NCBI GenBank assembly: GCA_003168295.1
Contig: PMST01000164.1
Coordinates: 1-11,890 of the forward strand
Reading direction: 5' to 3'
DNA length: 11,890 bases
DNA from: Actinomycetota bacterium
GTDB taxonomy: Bacteria; Actinomycetota; Actinomycetes; Streptosporangiales; Streptosporangiaceae
In this document: in pieces, positions 1 through 7,500 of the stretch
Layout of the letters: each line of letters opens with the position of its first letter
How positions within the stretch are numbered: the stretch's first letter is position 1
Made by a program: the position numbers and the translations under genes
The notes under the pieces: model-generated
Seen by the model: only the letters and a program-made list of their open reading frames with translations
Told to the model about the DNA's origin: nothing
The model's database searches: none

Positions 1-1070
1 GCCTGGGCGTCCCGCCGCGCCTGATCACCTGTTTGCGCCTGATCATCGGCTCGTGGCTGAGTCTCGGCTCGCAGCTGGTCATCCGGCTTCGCCGGAGCGC
101 TTGGCCTGGCCTGCCTGGGCAAAACCGCGGGATCCTGCGCCGCGCTGCCCAGCGTGACCGTGCCCGTGCTGCCTATGCCGCCGCCCTTCCGGTCGTCTTC
201 GCCTTTGGGCGAGAAGTCCCGGGGGAACATTCGCATGATCGACTCGGGGAGCCAGTCCGTCGCGTCCTGCAGGGCGCCCAGCTCGGCCAGCAAGCTCGCG
301 GCGCTAGGGCGCTCGCTCGGATCCTTCGCCAGGCACCGCTGGACCAGCGGGCGGACTTCGGCCGGCACCTTATCGAGGCTCGGCGTGCCGTGGATCACGC
401 GATCGAGCAGCGCGATGGGTGTCCCGGTACCGAACGGTCTTTCTCCCGTGGCCGCGAAGGCGAGCACCGCACCCAGGCTGAACACGTCGCTGAGCGGTCC
501 GACCTTCTTACCCAGGGCCTGTTCGGGTGACATGAACCCGGGCGATCCCATCACCAGACCCGGGTGCGTCAGCGGCGCCGCCTCCGCGGCATGAGAGATC
601 CCGAAATCGATCACCCGCGGCCCGTCCTCGGCCAGGAGTACGTTAGACGGCTTGAGGTCGCCATGCACCACGCCCGCGGCATGGATCGCGTTCAAGCCCT
701 CGGCCAGGCCTGCGGCCAGCGCCATCACTGACTTGGCGGACAGCGGGCCGTGGTCCCGCACCGTCTCGGCCAGCGACGGGCCAGCTACGTACGCAGTGGC
801 GAGCCAGGGCACCTGGGCATCAACATCCGCGTCCACGACCAGGGCGGTGAACAGGCCGTTTACCCTCCGCGCGGCTGAGACCTCTCTGCTAAACCTGGAC
901 CGGAAATCAGGATCAGCGGCAAGTTCGGCGCGGATCATTTTCACCGCTACCGGGCGGCCGCCGGCTGACATGGCCAGGAATACCCGCCCCATGCCGCCAG
1001 AGCCGAGCTGCCCTACCAGCCGGTAAGGACCGATCAGCCGCGGATCCGCAGGCTGCAAAGCCCTCACCAT
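1..1070 (-). CDS. Ser/Thr protein kinase (PknB-like), C-terminus cut by window edge
   Basis: This is a Hanks-type kinase that transfers phosphate from ATP to Ser/Thr of protein partners, reading off the left edge after 356 codons. I translated it from the sequence. The P-loop GSGGMG is at about residues 23-28, the VAVK lysine at 44, the catalytic loop VVHGDLKPSN has Asp138, Lys140 and Asn143, DFG begins at Asp155, and GSPGFMSPEQ is the activation-segment end. The domain ends near residue 270; a Pro/Gln/Asp-rich hydrophilic stretch follows, and no membrane segment is visible before the edge. The HRD arginine is Gly, so it is a non-RD kinase. The ATG is preceded by GGTGGGA about 6 bases upstream, which supports this start. 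It aligns gaplessly with the neighbouring kinase, so the pair arose by duplication. Its substrate is unknown. Confidence 0.93.
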   Translation of the reverse strand, partial: MVRALQPADPRLIGPYRLVGQLGSGGMGRVFLAMSAGGRPVAVKMIRAELAADPDFRSRFSREVSAARRVNGLFTALVVDADVDAQVPWLATAYVAGPSLAETVRDHGPLSAKSVMALAAGLAEGLNAIHAAGVVHGDLKPSNVLLAEDGPRVIDFGISHAAEAAPLTHPGLVMGSPGFMSPEQALGKKVGPLSDVFSLGAVLAFAATGERPFGTGTPIALLDRVIHGTPSLDKVPAEVRPLVQRCLAKDPSERPSAASLLAELGALQDATDWLPESIMRMFPRDFSPKGEDDRKGGGIGSTGTVTLGSAAQDPAVLPRQARPSAPAKPDDQLRAETQPRADDQAQTGDQARRDAQ

Positions 1071-1315
1071 GCTAAATCCCACCCCAACGTCTGTAATGAC
1101 GCTCTAGATGTCATATCAGCCAGGGCAATAATAATGGCCGGGTGCCGACCTGCACGCGGACAAAGGAGCTATTAAGTCCATCGTTATGCATACTCAGTTC
1201 TCCCTTCCGTCACACTGGCACCACAGGCCACTCTGGTAGCACAAGTCCAGGTGCCGGACAGCCGAGGCTCCGGCCTGGCGCGTCAACAACGCGTCACCAT
1301 AGCGGAAGCTCGCGG
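1071..1315 (-). promoter_or_regulatory. Intergenic region between the two kinases, possible promoter
   Basis: This 245-base gap lies upstream of the left-edge kinase and downstream of the complete kinase, both on the minus strand. It is more AT-rich than its surroundings near 1076-1185. On the minus strand TTGCCC (about 1131-1136) and TAGAGC (about 1103-1108) could serve as a weak -35/-10 pair. ATGAC and GTCAT form a 5-base inverted repeat with a 9-base spacer at 1096-1114. No convincing gene or T-run terminator is visible. Confidence 0.25.
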
Positions 1316-3094
1316 TCAGGCTGTGCAGGACAGATGGATCACGGCGGGCTGGCTGCTGGCTCCCGCCGCGTCGTAGATCCAGACCTCGATTTCGGCGGCA
1401 TGCTGACGGGCCGTTCCGCAGGCCAGGTTGAGCGGATAAGCGATGCTATCCGGTCCGACGATGCCGGCTCCGGGGCTAGAGAACGGATAGGTTCCCTCCG
1501 CCCAGCGATTGCCGTTTGAGCCCGTGAAGCCGAAACCCTGGGCGTCGTTACCCGGGTCGGCGTAATGCACGTCGAAGTAGACCCGTACGCCTTCCCGGTA
1601 TGTCGCCACGCTCGTGATCAGCGGCAGGGGCGGTGCCGGTGACGTGGACGGTGACGGGCCCGGTGACGATGACGCAGATGCGGTCGGGGATGCCGATGCG
1701 GTCGGGGACGCAGAGGTAGTCGGCGTGGGGGACGCCGACGCGGCCGGCGGCTTAGCCGACGGGGGCGAAGTACTGGCGGACGGCGTGCCCGGCGACGTGA
1801 GGGTGTCTATCGCCGGGACGATGTCCGCAGGAGCCGCGCCGGGGAAGGTGCTGGGTGATGATGACGTCCTCGAGGGCGACACCGATGGCGACGCACCCGG
1901 GAACGAGGCCGGCCCGGTTGCCGGGGCGGCTCGGGTCGCCGCGACCCTCGGCTGGAGCGAGGCGGCGTAGGAATGCCTGGCCACGCCGGACAGGGCGAAG
2001 CTGACCGCGGCCGACGCCGCCAGGACAGTGGCCGTGACCCCGGCCGCCGCCAGCGGCCGCCACCAGCGACGTCGCGACATCTGGTCCCGGCCGGGCGACC
2101 GGGCCGACCCGAACCGGGTGCGCCCAGAAGCGGGTCGCCTGGAATCGGGTCGCGCGGAATCGGGTCGCGCGGGCCCGGGCGTTTGCCCCGGAGAAGCCGG
2201 GCGAGCAGCGGCGGCCGCCTGAGGCGGGTTGGGCGCGAGGTAGTCGGCGAATGCTCCGATGGCCGTGTCCGACAGCCAGCCGGCCGCGGATTGCACGGCC
2301 GCCACCTCGGCCAGTAGTTCGTCGGCGGTGGGCCGTCCGGCTGGCTCCTTGGCCAGGCAGTGCCGGACCAGAGAGCACAGTTCGGTGGGCAGCCGATCCA
2401 GGTTCGGCTCGCTGTAAACGAGCCGGTAGGCCAGCTCGGGACTCGACCCCTCGCCGAACGGCCCCTGCCCTGTGGCGGCGAACGCGAGCACCGCACCGAG
2501 GCTGAACACATCGCTTGGCGGCCCGATATCCCCGCCCATGGCCTGCTCAGGAGACATGAACCCGGGCGAGCCGACCACCAGGCCCGTTCCTGTTACCGAC
2601 GCAGCCTCTGCGGCGCGCGAGATGCCGAAGTCAATCACCCGCGGCCCGTCCTGCGACAGCAGCACGTTGGAGGGCTTCAGGTCGCAGTGCACCACAGATG
2701 CGGCGTGAATCGCGCTCAGGCCCTCCGCCAGCCCCGCCGCGAGCGCCAGCGCTGGCCGGGCTGACATCGGCCCGTGACGGGCGATCGCGTCAGACAGCGC
2801 AGGCCCGCTGACGTAAGCAGTAGCCAGCCAGGGCACCGGGCCGTCCACATCCGCATCGACCACCAGCGCGGTGAACAGCCCGCTCACCCGCCGGGCGGCG
2901 GCGACCTCCCGGCCGAACCTGACCCGGAACTCCTGATCCGCGGCCAGCTCAGCCCGGATCACCTTCACCGCGACCGGTCGGCCGCCCGCCGAAAGGCCCA
3001 GAAATACCCGTCCCATGCCACCGCAGCCAAGCTGCCCGACCAGCCGGTACGGACCGATCAGCTGCGGGTCCCCTCGCTGCAAGCCCCGTGCCAC
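1316..3094 (-). CDS. Transmembrane Ser/Thr protein kinase with small outer domain
   Basis: A complete PknB-like receptor kinase. Numbering from the GTG start: P-loop GCGGMG 23-28, Lys44, Glu63, catalytic loop VVHCDLKPSN with Asp138, Lys140 and Asn143, DFG at 155, and SPE near 181-183. A Pro/Arg linker leads to one membrane segment at about 347-369 (preceded by SRRRWW), then a Ser/Thr/Pro-rich stretch to about 490, then a C-terminal domain of about 100 residues with two cysteines. It has no PASTA repeats. The frame is open from an ATG at 3136, but that ATG has no ribosome binding site. GTG at 3094 has AGGTGG six bases upstream and aligns exactly with the ATG of the paralogue, so I chose it (592 residues). 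Cys replaces the HRD arginine. The outer domain probably senses something at the cell envelope; the ligand is unknown. Confidence 0.92.
   Translation of the reverse strand: MARGLQRGDPQLIGPYRLVGQLGCGGMGRVFLGLSAGGRPVAVKVIRAELAADQEFRVRFGREVAAARRVSGLFTALVVDADVDGPVPWLATAYVSGPALSDAIARHGPMSARPALALAAGLAEGLSAIHAASVVHCDLKPSNVLLSQDGPRVIDFGISRAAEAASVTGTGLVVGSPGFMSPEQAMGGDIGPPSDVFSLGAVLAFAATGQGPFGEGSSPELAYRLVYSEPNLDRLPTELCSLVRHCLAKEPAGRPTADELLAEVAAVQSAAGWLSDTAIGAFADYLAPNPPQAAAAARPASPGQTPGPARPDSARPDSRRPASGRTRFGSARSPGRDQMSRRRWWRPLAAAGVTATVLAASAAVSFALSGVARHSYAASLQPRVAATRAAPATGPASFPGASPSVSPSRTSSSPSTFPGAAPADIVPAIDTLTSPGTPSASTSPPSAKPPAASASPTPTTSASPTASASPTASASSSPGPSPSTSPAPPLPLITSVATYREGVRVYFDVHYADPGNDAQGFGFTGSNGNRWAEGTYPFSSPGAGIVGPDSIAYPLNLACGTARQHAAEIEVWIYDAAGASSQPAVIHLSCTA
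1674..1709. repeat. 18-bp tandem repeat in kinase linker
   Basis: Two adjacent 18-base units (1674-1691 and 1692-1709) differ at two positions. They encode repeated SASPTA-type residues in the Ser/Thr/Pro-rich outer linker of the kinase, and the unit length keeps the reading frame. Such repeats can change copy number by slippage and so change linker length. Confidence 0.75.
2128..2172. repeat. 15-bp tandem repeat, three units, in kinase juxtamembrane linker
   Basis: Three units at 2128-2142, 2143-2157 and 2158-2172 share the core CGGGTCGC. The last two are identical. They encode RPDSA-like repeats in the Arg/Pro/Ser-rich stretch between kinase domain and membrane segment. The unit length is a multiple of three. 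Confidence 0.75.
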
Positions 3095-3549
3095 GTTGCG
3101 CCACCTAACGTCAGCCAAAGCCCCTTTTGCCGACATACGTGCAAAACAAGCCTAATGGCTAGGCGCAAAGATGCATCCAGGGAAAATATTTCTATTCGGA
3201 CACGTAATCCCGCGTTCGGACGCCGTTTGTTCTACTGCCACACCAGTCCCAGAAGCAACCGAAACGCGGATGGTCCGAAATGACATGTCACCATTTGGTT
3301 GCGTAATTTTCAATTAAGAGTTGATAACACTTATATCGTCTGAGGTCATGACGGAGGATCGCCCCGTTGCCCGGGCCGCGGGACAGGCCGGCGCATGGCT
3401 TGCTCAGGCCGAGACGGCGTTATCTTCCGGAGACTCCACGCGTGAACCTCTGCGACAGCGTGCACGGCGCTAGCCGCTCAGATCACGATGACTACGGCCG
3501 GTCCGGCAGCGTTGCAGGCCCTGGGTCCGGCCGGACCTGCCGGATTCGG
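3095..3549. other. Gene-poor, AT-richer region between kinase and XRE regulator
   Basis: About 450 bases with no convincing gene. From about 3150 to 3345 the DNA is clearly AT-richer than its surroundings and probably holds the promoter of the minus-strand kinase. Visible elements are a direct repeat TTCGGACRC at 3195-3203 and 3215-3223 (20 bases apart, two helical turns), a perfect 10-base palindrome TGACATGTCA at 3281-3290, and plus-strand promoter-like TTTCAA (3308-3313) and TATATC (3332-3337) just ahead of a short ORF. From 3474 to 3549 I see nothing. Confidence 0.4.
3348..3473 (+). CDS. Possible 41-residue small protein or gene remnant
   Basis: An ATG-started ORF of 41 codons begins MTEDRPVARAAGQAG and contains a plausible amphipathic stretch (AWLAQAETALSSGD), ending in an Arg-rich tail. 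A -10-like TATATC at 3332-3337 would put the transcript start a few bases before the ATG, giving a nearly leaderless mRNA. The only upstream purine run, GAGG, is too close to the ATG to be a normal ribosome binding site. I do not recognise the family. It could be a small real protein, the start of a decayed gene, or chance. Confidence 0.22.
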   Translation: MTEDRPVARAAGQAGAWLAQAETALSSGDSTREPLRQRARR

Positions 3550-4437
3550 TCACGCTAGGTCTCCGAGACTCCGCAGCAGGCGCACGCTGTCAGCGGCGCT
3601 GAGCGCAGACGCGCGCAGCAGCGCGAACGCGCGGATGTAACGGGCGACGTCCTCCTGGCTCTCCAGGTAGACGCCGCCGGATAGCGCCTCCACGTAGACC
3701 ACGCCCAGGCTGGGCGCATCGGAGAACCGCAGGATGGCAAGAGACGCGCTGCCTGCGGCGGCATGCGCCCCGGCCGAGAACGGCAGCACCTGAAGGATGA
3801 GGTCAGGAAGATCCTCGCTCAGCTGGACGAGGTGGCGGATCTGCCCGGCCAGGACGCCGGGGCCGCCGACCTCCTGGTACAGGGCGCCTTCGCCCAGGAT
3901 GACCCACAGACGCCGCCCCGAAGAACCCGAAGACCCCGAAGAACCCGAAGGCTTCCCGGTCAGCACACCCTGGCGCCGCAGTTCCATGGCCGCGATGGCA
4001 TCCTCCCGCTGGCCGCCGGTGGTGTAGCCGGGCACGGCGACCGCGATGGCGCGGGCGTAGTCCTCGGTTTGCAGCAGGTCGGGGACGAGCTGAGCCTCGT
4101 ATGCCATGATCTCCGAGGCGAGCGACTCCATGATGACGTAATCCAGGTACGCCTCGGAGAAGCTGCCCGCATAGGGATGCCACCAGCCTCGCTGCCCGCC
4201 GCGGCTGGCGATGGCCACCAGCGCGGCCTGGTCACTCTCCGGCACGCCGTACTCGGTCAGCAGCTCGCGCAGTTCCTTGGGCCGGATACCACGCTGGCCG
4301 GTTTCGATCCTGCTGATCTTCGAACGGTCGCACTCAAGCACGCGCGCCGCATCTTCGAGCGTGTAGCCGACATGCTCCCGGTACCGGCGCAAAGCGCCTC
4401 CGACGAGGCGGCGCCGTACGGGGGGTTCTCCGGTCAC
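3550..4437 (-). CDS. XRE-family HTH regulator with DUF5753 domain
   Basis: A DNA-binding regulator of the large actinobacterial XRE/DUF5753 group. From the chosen start (295 residues) the helix-turn-helix spans about 16-70, including YTLEDAARVL and DRSKISRIETG. The DUF5753 part follows, with the family signature around LVPDLLQTEDYARA (about 117-130), then ILGEGALYQEVGGPGVLAGQ and a conserved C-terminal half. The frame is open to an ATG at 4521, but the extra 28 residues look non-coding and cover two inverted repeats. GTG at 4437 has AAGG eight bases upstream and gives the usual family length. Members are often paired with a small DUF397 gene; none is visible next to it. A Ser-Ser-Gly repeat at about 164-174 is unusual. 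Its targets are unknown, but self-regulation is likely. Confidence 0.9.
   Translation of the reverse strand: MTGEPPVRRRLVGGALRRYREHVGYTLEDAARVLECDRSKISRIETGQRGIRPKELRELLTEYGVPESDQAALVAIASRGGQRGWWHPYAGSFSEAYLDYVIMESLASEIMAYEAQLVPDLLQTEDYARAIAVAVPGYTTGGQREDAIAAMELRRQGVLTGKPSGSSGSSGSSGRRLWVILGEGALYQEVGGPGVLAGQIRHLVQLSEDLPDLILQVLPFSAGAHAAAGSASLAILRFSDAPSLGVVYVEALSGGVYLESQEDVARYIRAFALLRASALSAADSVRLLRSLGDLA
3917..3952. repeat. 9-bp tandem repeat, four units, in XRE regulator
   Basis: Four units based on CCCGAAGAA lie at 3917-3925, 3926-3934, 3935-3943 and 3944-3952; the second and fourth are variants. On the minus strand they encode a run of Ser-Ser-Gly inside the DUF5753 domain, between an Arg-rich helix and the next beta strand. 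The repeat keeps the reading frame. Confidence 0.85.
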
Positions 4438-4455
4438 GGTTCCTGCCTTTCTGCG

Positions 4456-4474
4456 GTTTATGCTCCGCATAAAC
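4456..4474. promoter_or_regulatory. Perfect 8-bp inverted repeat, candidate operator of XRE gene
   Basis: GTTTATGC and GCATAAAC (4456-4463 and 4467-4474) form perfect arms around a 3-base spacer, 18 bases upstream of the GTG start of the XRE regulator. The AT-rich symmetric site in GC-rich DNA suits a dimeric HTH protein, most likely the regulator itself. This is inferred from position and symmetry only. Confidence 0.5.
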
Positions 4475-4482
4475 GAACATTG

Positions 4483-4506
4483 TGCTACCCAAAGAAGAAG
4501 GTAGCA
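4483..4506. promoter_or_regulatory. Second inverted repeat upstream of XRE gene
   Basis: TGCTACC (4483-4489) and GGTAGCA (4500-4506) form perfect 7-base arms around a 10-base spacer. A -10-like TAAAAT lies right next to it on the minus strand. It may be a second operator, or a hairpin in the 5' leader of the regulator mRNA. Confidence 0.4.
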
Positions 4507-4596
4507 TTTTATGTAGTCCAAAGGCGGGTAACGACACGCCCGGACGCGGGTCAGGATGCCGCGGCGCAGTGAGGCAGGTTCAGCTACCAGCCAGCG

Positions 4597-7500
4597 TCAG
4601 GCGCTGAGCCGGTCAAGGGCCGCGAGCACGCGGTTCTCGGACACGGGAGCCTGGGTGCCGAGAGTCTGGGCGAAAAGGCTCACCCGGAGCTCCTCGAGCA
4701 TCCAGCGTGCCTCGCGCAGATCGCCGTCGGGCAGACCCGCTTGGCTCTCCCGGCCTGCGCCGCGCAGCTCCGCGACCGCCTGGGCGTATGCCTGCTCAAC
4801 CCGCTGGGCGATAGCCATGTTCGCCGCGTCGCGGGCCGGGTTCTCCGGCAGCTTGTTCAGCCGCCGCTCTATCCCCTGCAGGTAGCGAGCCAGGTGCGGG
4901 AGCCGCCGGTAGCCGGTGGCGGTCACGAACCCCGGAAAGATGAGCCCGGCCAGCTGAGCGCGCATGTCGGCGACGGCCGGCCGTGCGGCCTCGCCCCGGA
5001 CGTCGTCCAGGCGGGTCTCGATCGCGTGGGACAGGCGCAGCGCGGACTCCACCCTCCGCACGACATCTCCGGTCACCTCGTGCAGGCGGGACCGGACCGC
5101 GGTGCAGAGCCGCTCAAAGCCGTCGCGATCCCAGGCCGGCCCGCCCGCCTCGGCCATCAGGTAGTCGGCGGCGCAGCTGATGCAGTCGGCGAACATCGCC
5201 GCGACGCCGCCGTGCGGGTTGTGGCTGAGCGCCAGCTTCGCCCGGGTCGGCAAGCCGTCCGCGACCGACTTTACCGGCGACGGCGCGCCCAGCAGGATCA
5301 GCCGCCGGGTCCCCGCCCACATGGCCGTCCGCGCCGCGGCCTCGGTCTCGAACAGCCGGACGTCGACGGCGGCGCCCACGTCGAATAGGGCGGGGTAGGC
5401 GACCACGGTGCCCTCGGTGAAGACCTTGGGCAGCGCGCCAAAGTTCCACGAGCTCAGGCCCGAACGCGTGATCCCCCGGGCCGCCTGCGACAGCACGGCC
5501 CGCAGCCGGGGCCGGAGCTCGCGCTGCAGCTCGCCGACATCTTTACCTTCGGCCAGGACGTGGTCCCCGTCGGTTACCCGGACCGTGATCCGCAGGTGCG
5601 GCGGCAGCTTGGAGAGATCCCAGGCGTCACGAGGCACGTTGACGCCGCGCAGCGACCGCAGCTCGCGGGCGACCGCATCCCGCAGGTCCCCGGCCGGCCG
5701 GCCGAGGCGGCCGGTGACCTCCCGCGCCACGTCGGGCGCGGGGACCAGGTCGCGGCGCAGCGCCTTGGGCAGCGACCGGATCATCTCGGTGACCAGCTCG
5801 GTGCGCAGCCCGGGCACCTGCCAGGAGAACTCGGCCGCGTCTACCTGATTGAGCCTGCTCAGCGGGATGTCGACGGTCACTCCATCGGCCTGGCTGCCGG
5901 GCTCGAAGGCATAGGAGAGCGGCAGCACCCCGGCCGGGGAATTGCCGGCCGACTCGGAGGTCCAGCTGTCCGGGTAGGCGTCCGCGCTGATCTCGCCGGC
6001 GTCGTCGCTGAGCAGGTCGCTCGCGGTGAACGTCAGCAGGTCCGGATCGGCCCGGCGGGCCTGCTTCCACCACGTGTCGAAGTGCTGGGCCGAGACCACG
6101 TCCGCGGGTATCCGGGTGTCGTAGAAGGCGAAAAGCTCATCCTCGCCGATGACCAGGCCCCGGCGGCGGGCCCGATGCTCGACCTCTTCGGCCTCGGCCA
6201 GCAGCCGCCTGTTCTCGGCGAAGAACTTGTGCGAGGTCTGCCAGTCACCTTCGACCAGCGCGTGCCTGATGAACAGGTCCCGCGCCGCCGCCGGGTCGAT
6301 GCGCCCGTAGCCGACCTTGCGGTCCACGACCAGCGGCACCCCGTACAGGGTCACCTTCTCCAGCGCGACCGCGCCGCCGCGCTTCTTCTCCCAGTGCGGC
6401 TCGCTGTAACTGCGCTTGACCAGGTGCCCGGCCAGCGGCTCCACCCACTCGGGCTCGATCCGCGCCACGGTCCGTGCCCACAGCTTGGAGGTCTCCACCA
6501 GCTCGCCCGCCACGATCCAGTCCGGCCCCTTCCGGGCCAGGCTGGAGCCGGGGAAGATGGCGAACCTGGCGTTGCGGGCGCCGAGGTACTCGGCCCGGGG
6601 CCGTCGACCAGCAGAGCCGGGGCTCGCTCCGGTTCCGGCGCCTGCCGCCGACGAGGCCGGCCGGGACGGCTCGGTCGCCAGCAGCTTCATTCCGATCTGG
6701 GACAGCAGGCCAGCTAGCAGTGAAGCATGCACCCGTGCCCGTTCCGAAGATGACGAGCTGACCGTCACGCCCAGGTCGCCGGCCAGCCTTTGCAGCTGTC
6801 CGTGCAGGTCCTGCCACTCGCGGACGCGCAGGTAGTTCAGGTACTCGGCCCGGCACATCCGGCGGAAGGCCGAGGAGGAAAGCTCGCGCTGCCGCTCAGC
6901 CAGGTAGTCCCACAGGTTCAGGTAGGCGATGAAGTCCGAGTCTGGGTCGGCGAACCGGCGGTGCTTGTCGTCGGCCGCCTGCTGCGCGTCCAACGGCCGC
7001 TCACGAGGATCCTGGATGGACAGGGCGGCCGCGATGATCAGGACCTCGCGGGTGCACCCGTTCCGGTCGGCCTCCAGGATCATCCGGCCGATGCGCGGAT
7101 CCACCGGCAGGCGGGCCAGCTTGCGGCCCAGACCGGTGATCCGGCCGCCGGAGAACGCGTTCAGCTCGGTGAGCAGGGTCAGCCCGTCGGCGATATTGCG
7201 GGCGTCAGGCGGTTCGATGAACGGGAACTTCGGCACGTCCCCCAGGCCGAGGGCCGCCATCTGCAAGATCACCGAGGCCAGGTTCGTCCGCAGGATCTCG
7301 GGGTCGGTGAACTCCGGCCGCGAGGCGAAGTCTTCCTCGGAGTACAGCCGGATGCAGATGCCGTCCGCGGTGCGCCCGCAGCGGCCCTTGCGCTGGTTGG
7401 CCGAGGCCTGCGAGATCGGCTCGATCGGCAGCCGCTGCACCTTGGTCCGGTAGCTGTACCTGGAGATGCGCGCGGCGCCCGGGTCGATGACGTACTTGAT

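Noticed and set aside
1614..1970. 118-residue Asp/Gly-rich plus-strand frame
   Set aside because: It is the complement of the Ser/Thr/Pro-rich repeat-coding linker of the kinase; the Asp/Gly bias comes from the repeats.
3763..4572. 269-residue plus-strand frame opposite the XRE regulator
   Set aside because: The minus-strand frame has clear HTH and DUF5753 motifs; this one has none.
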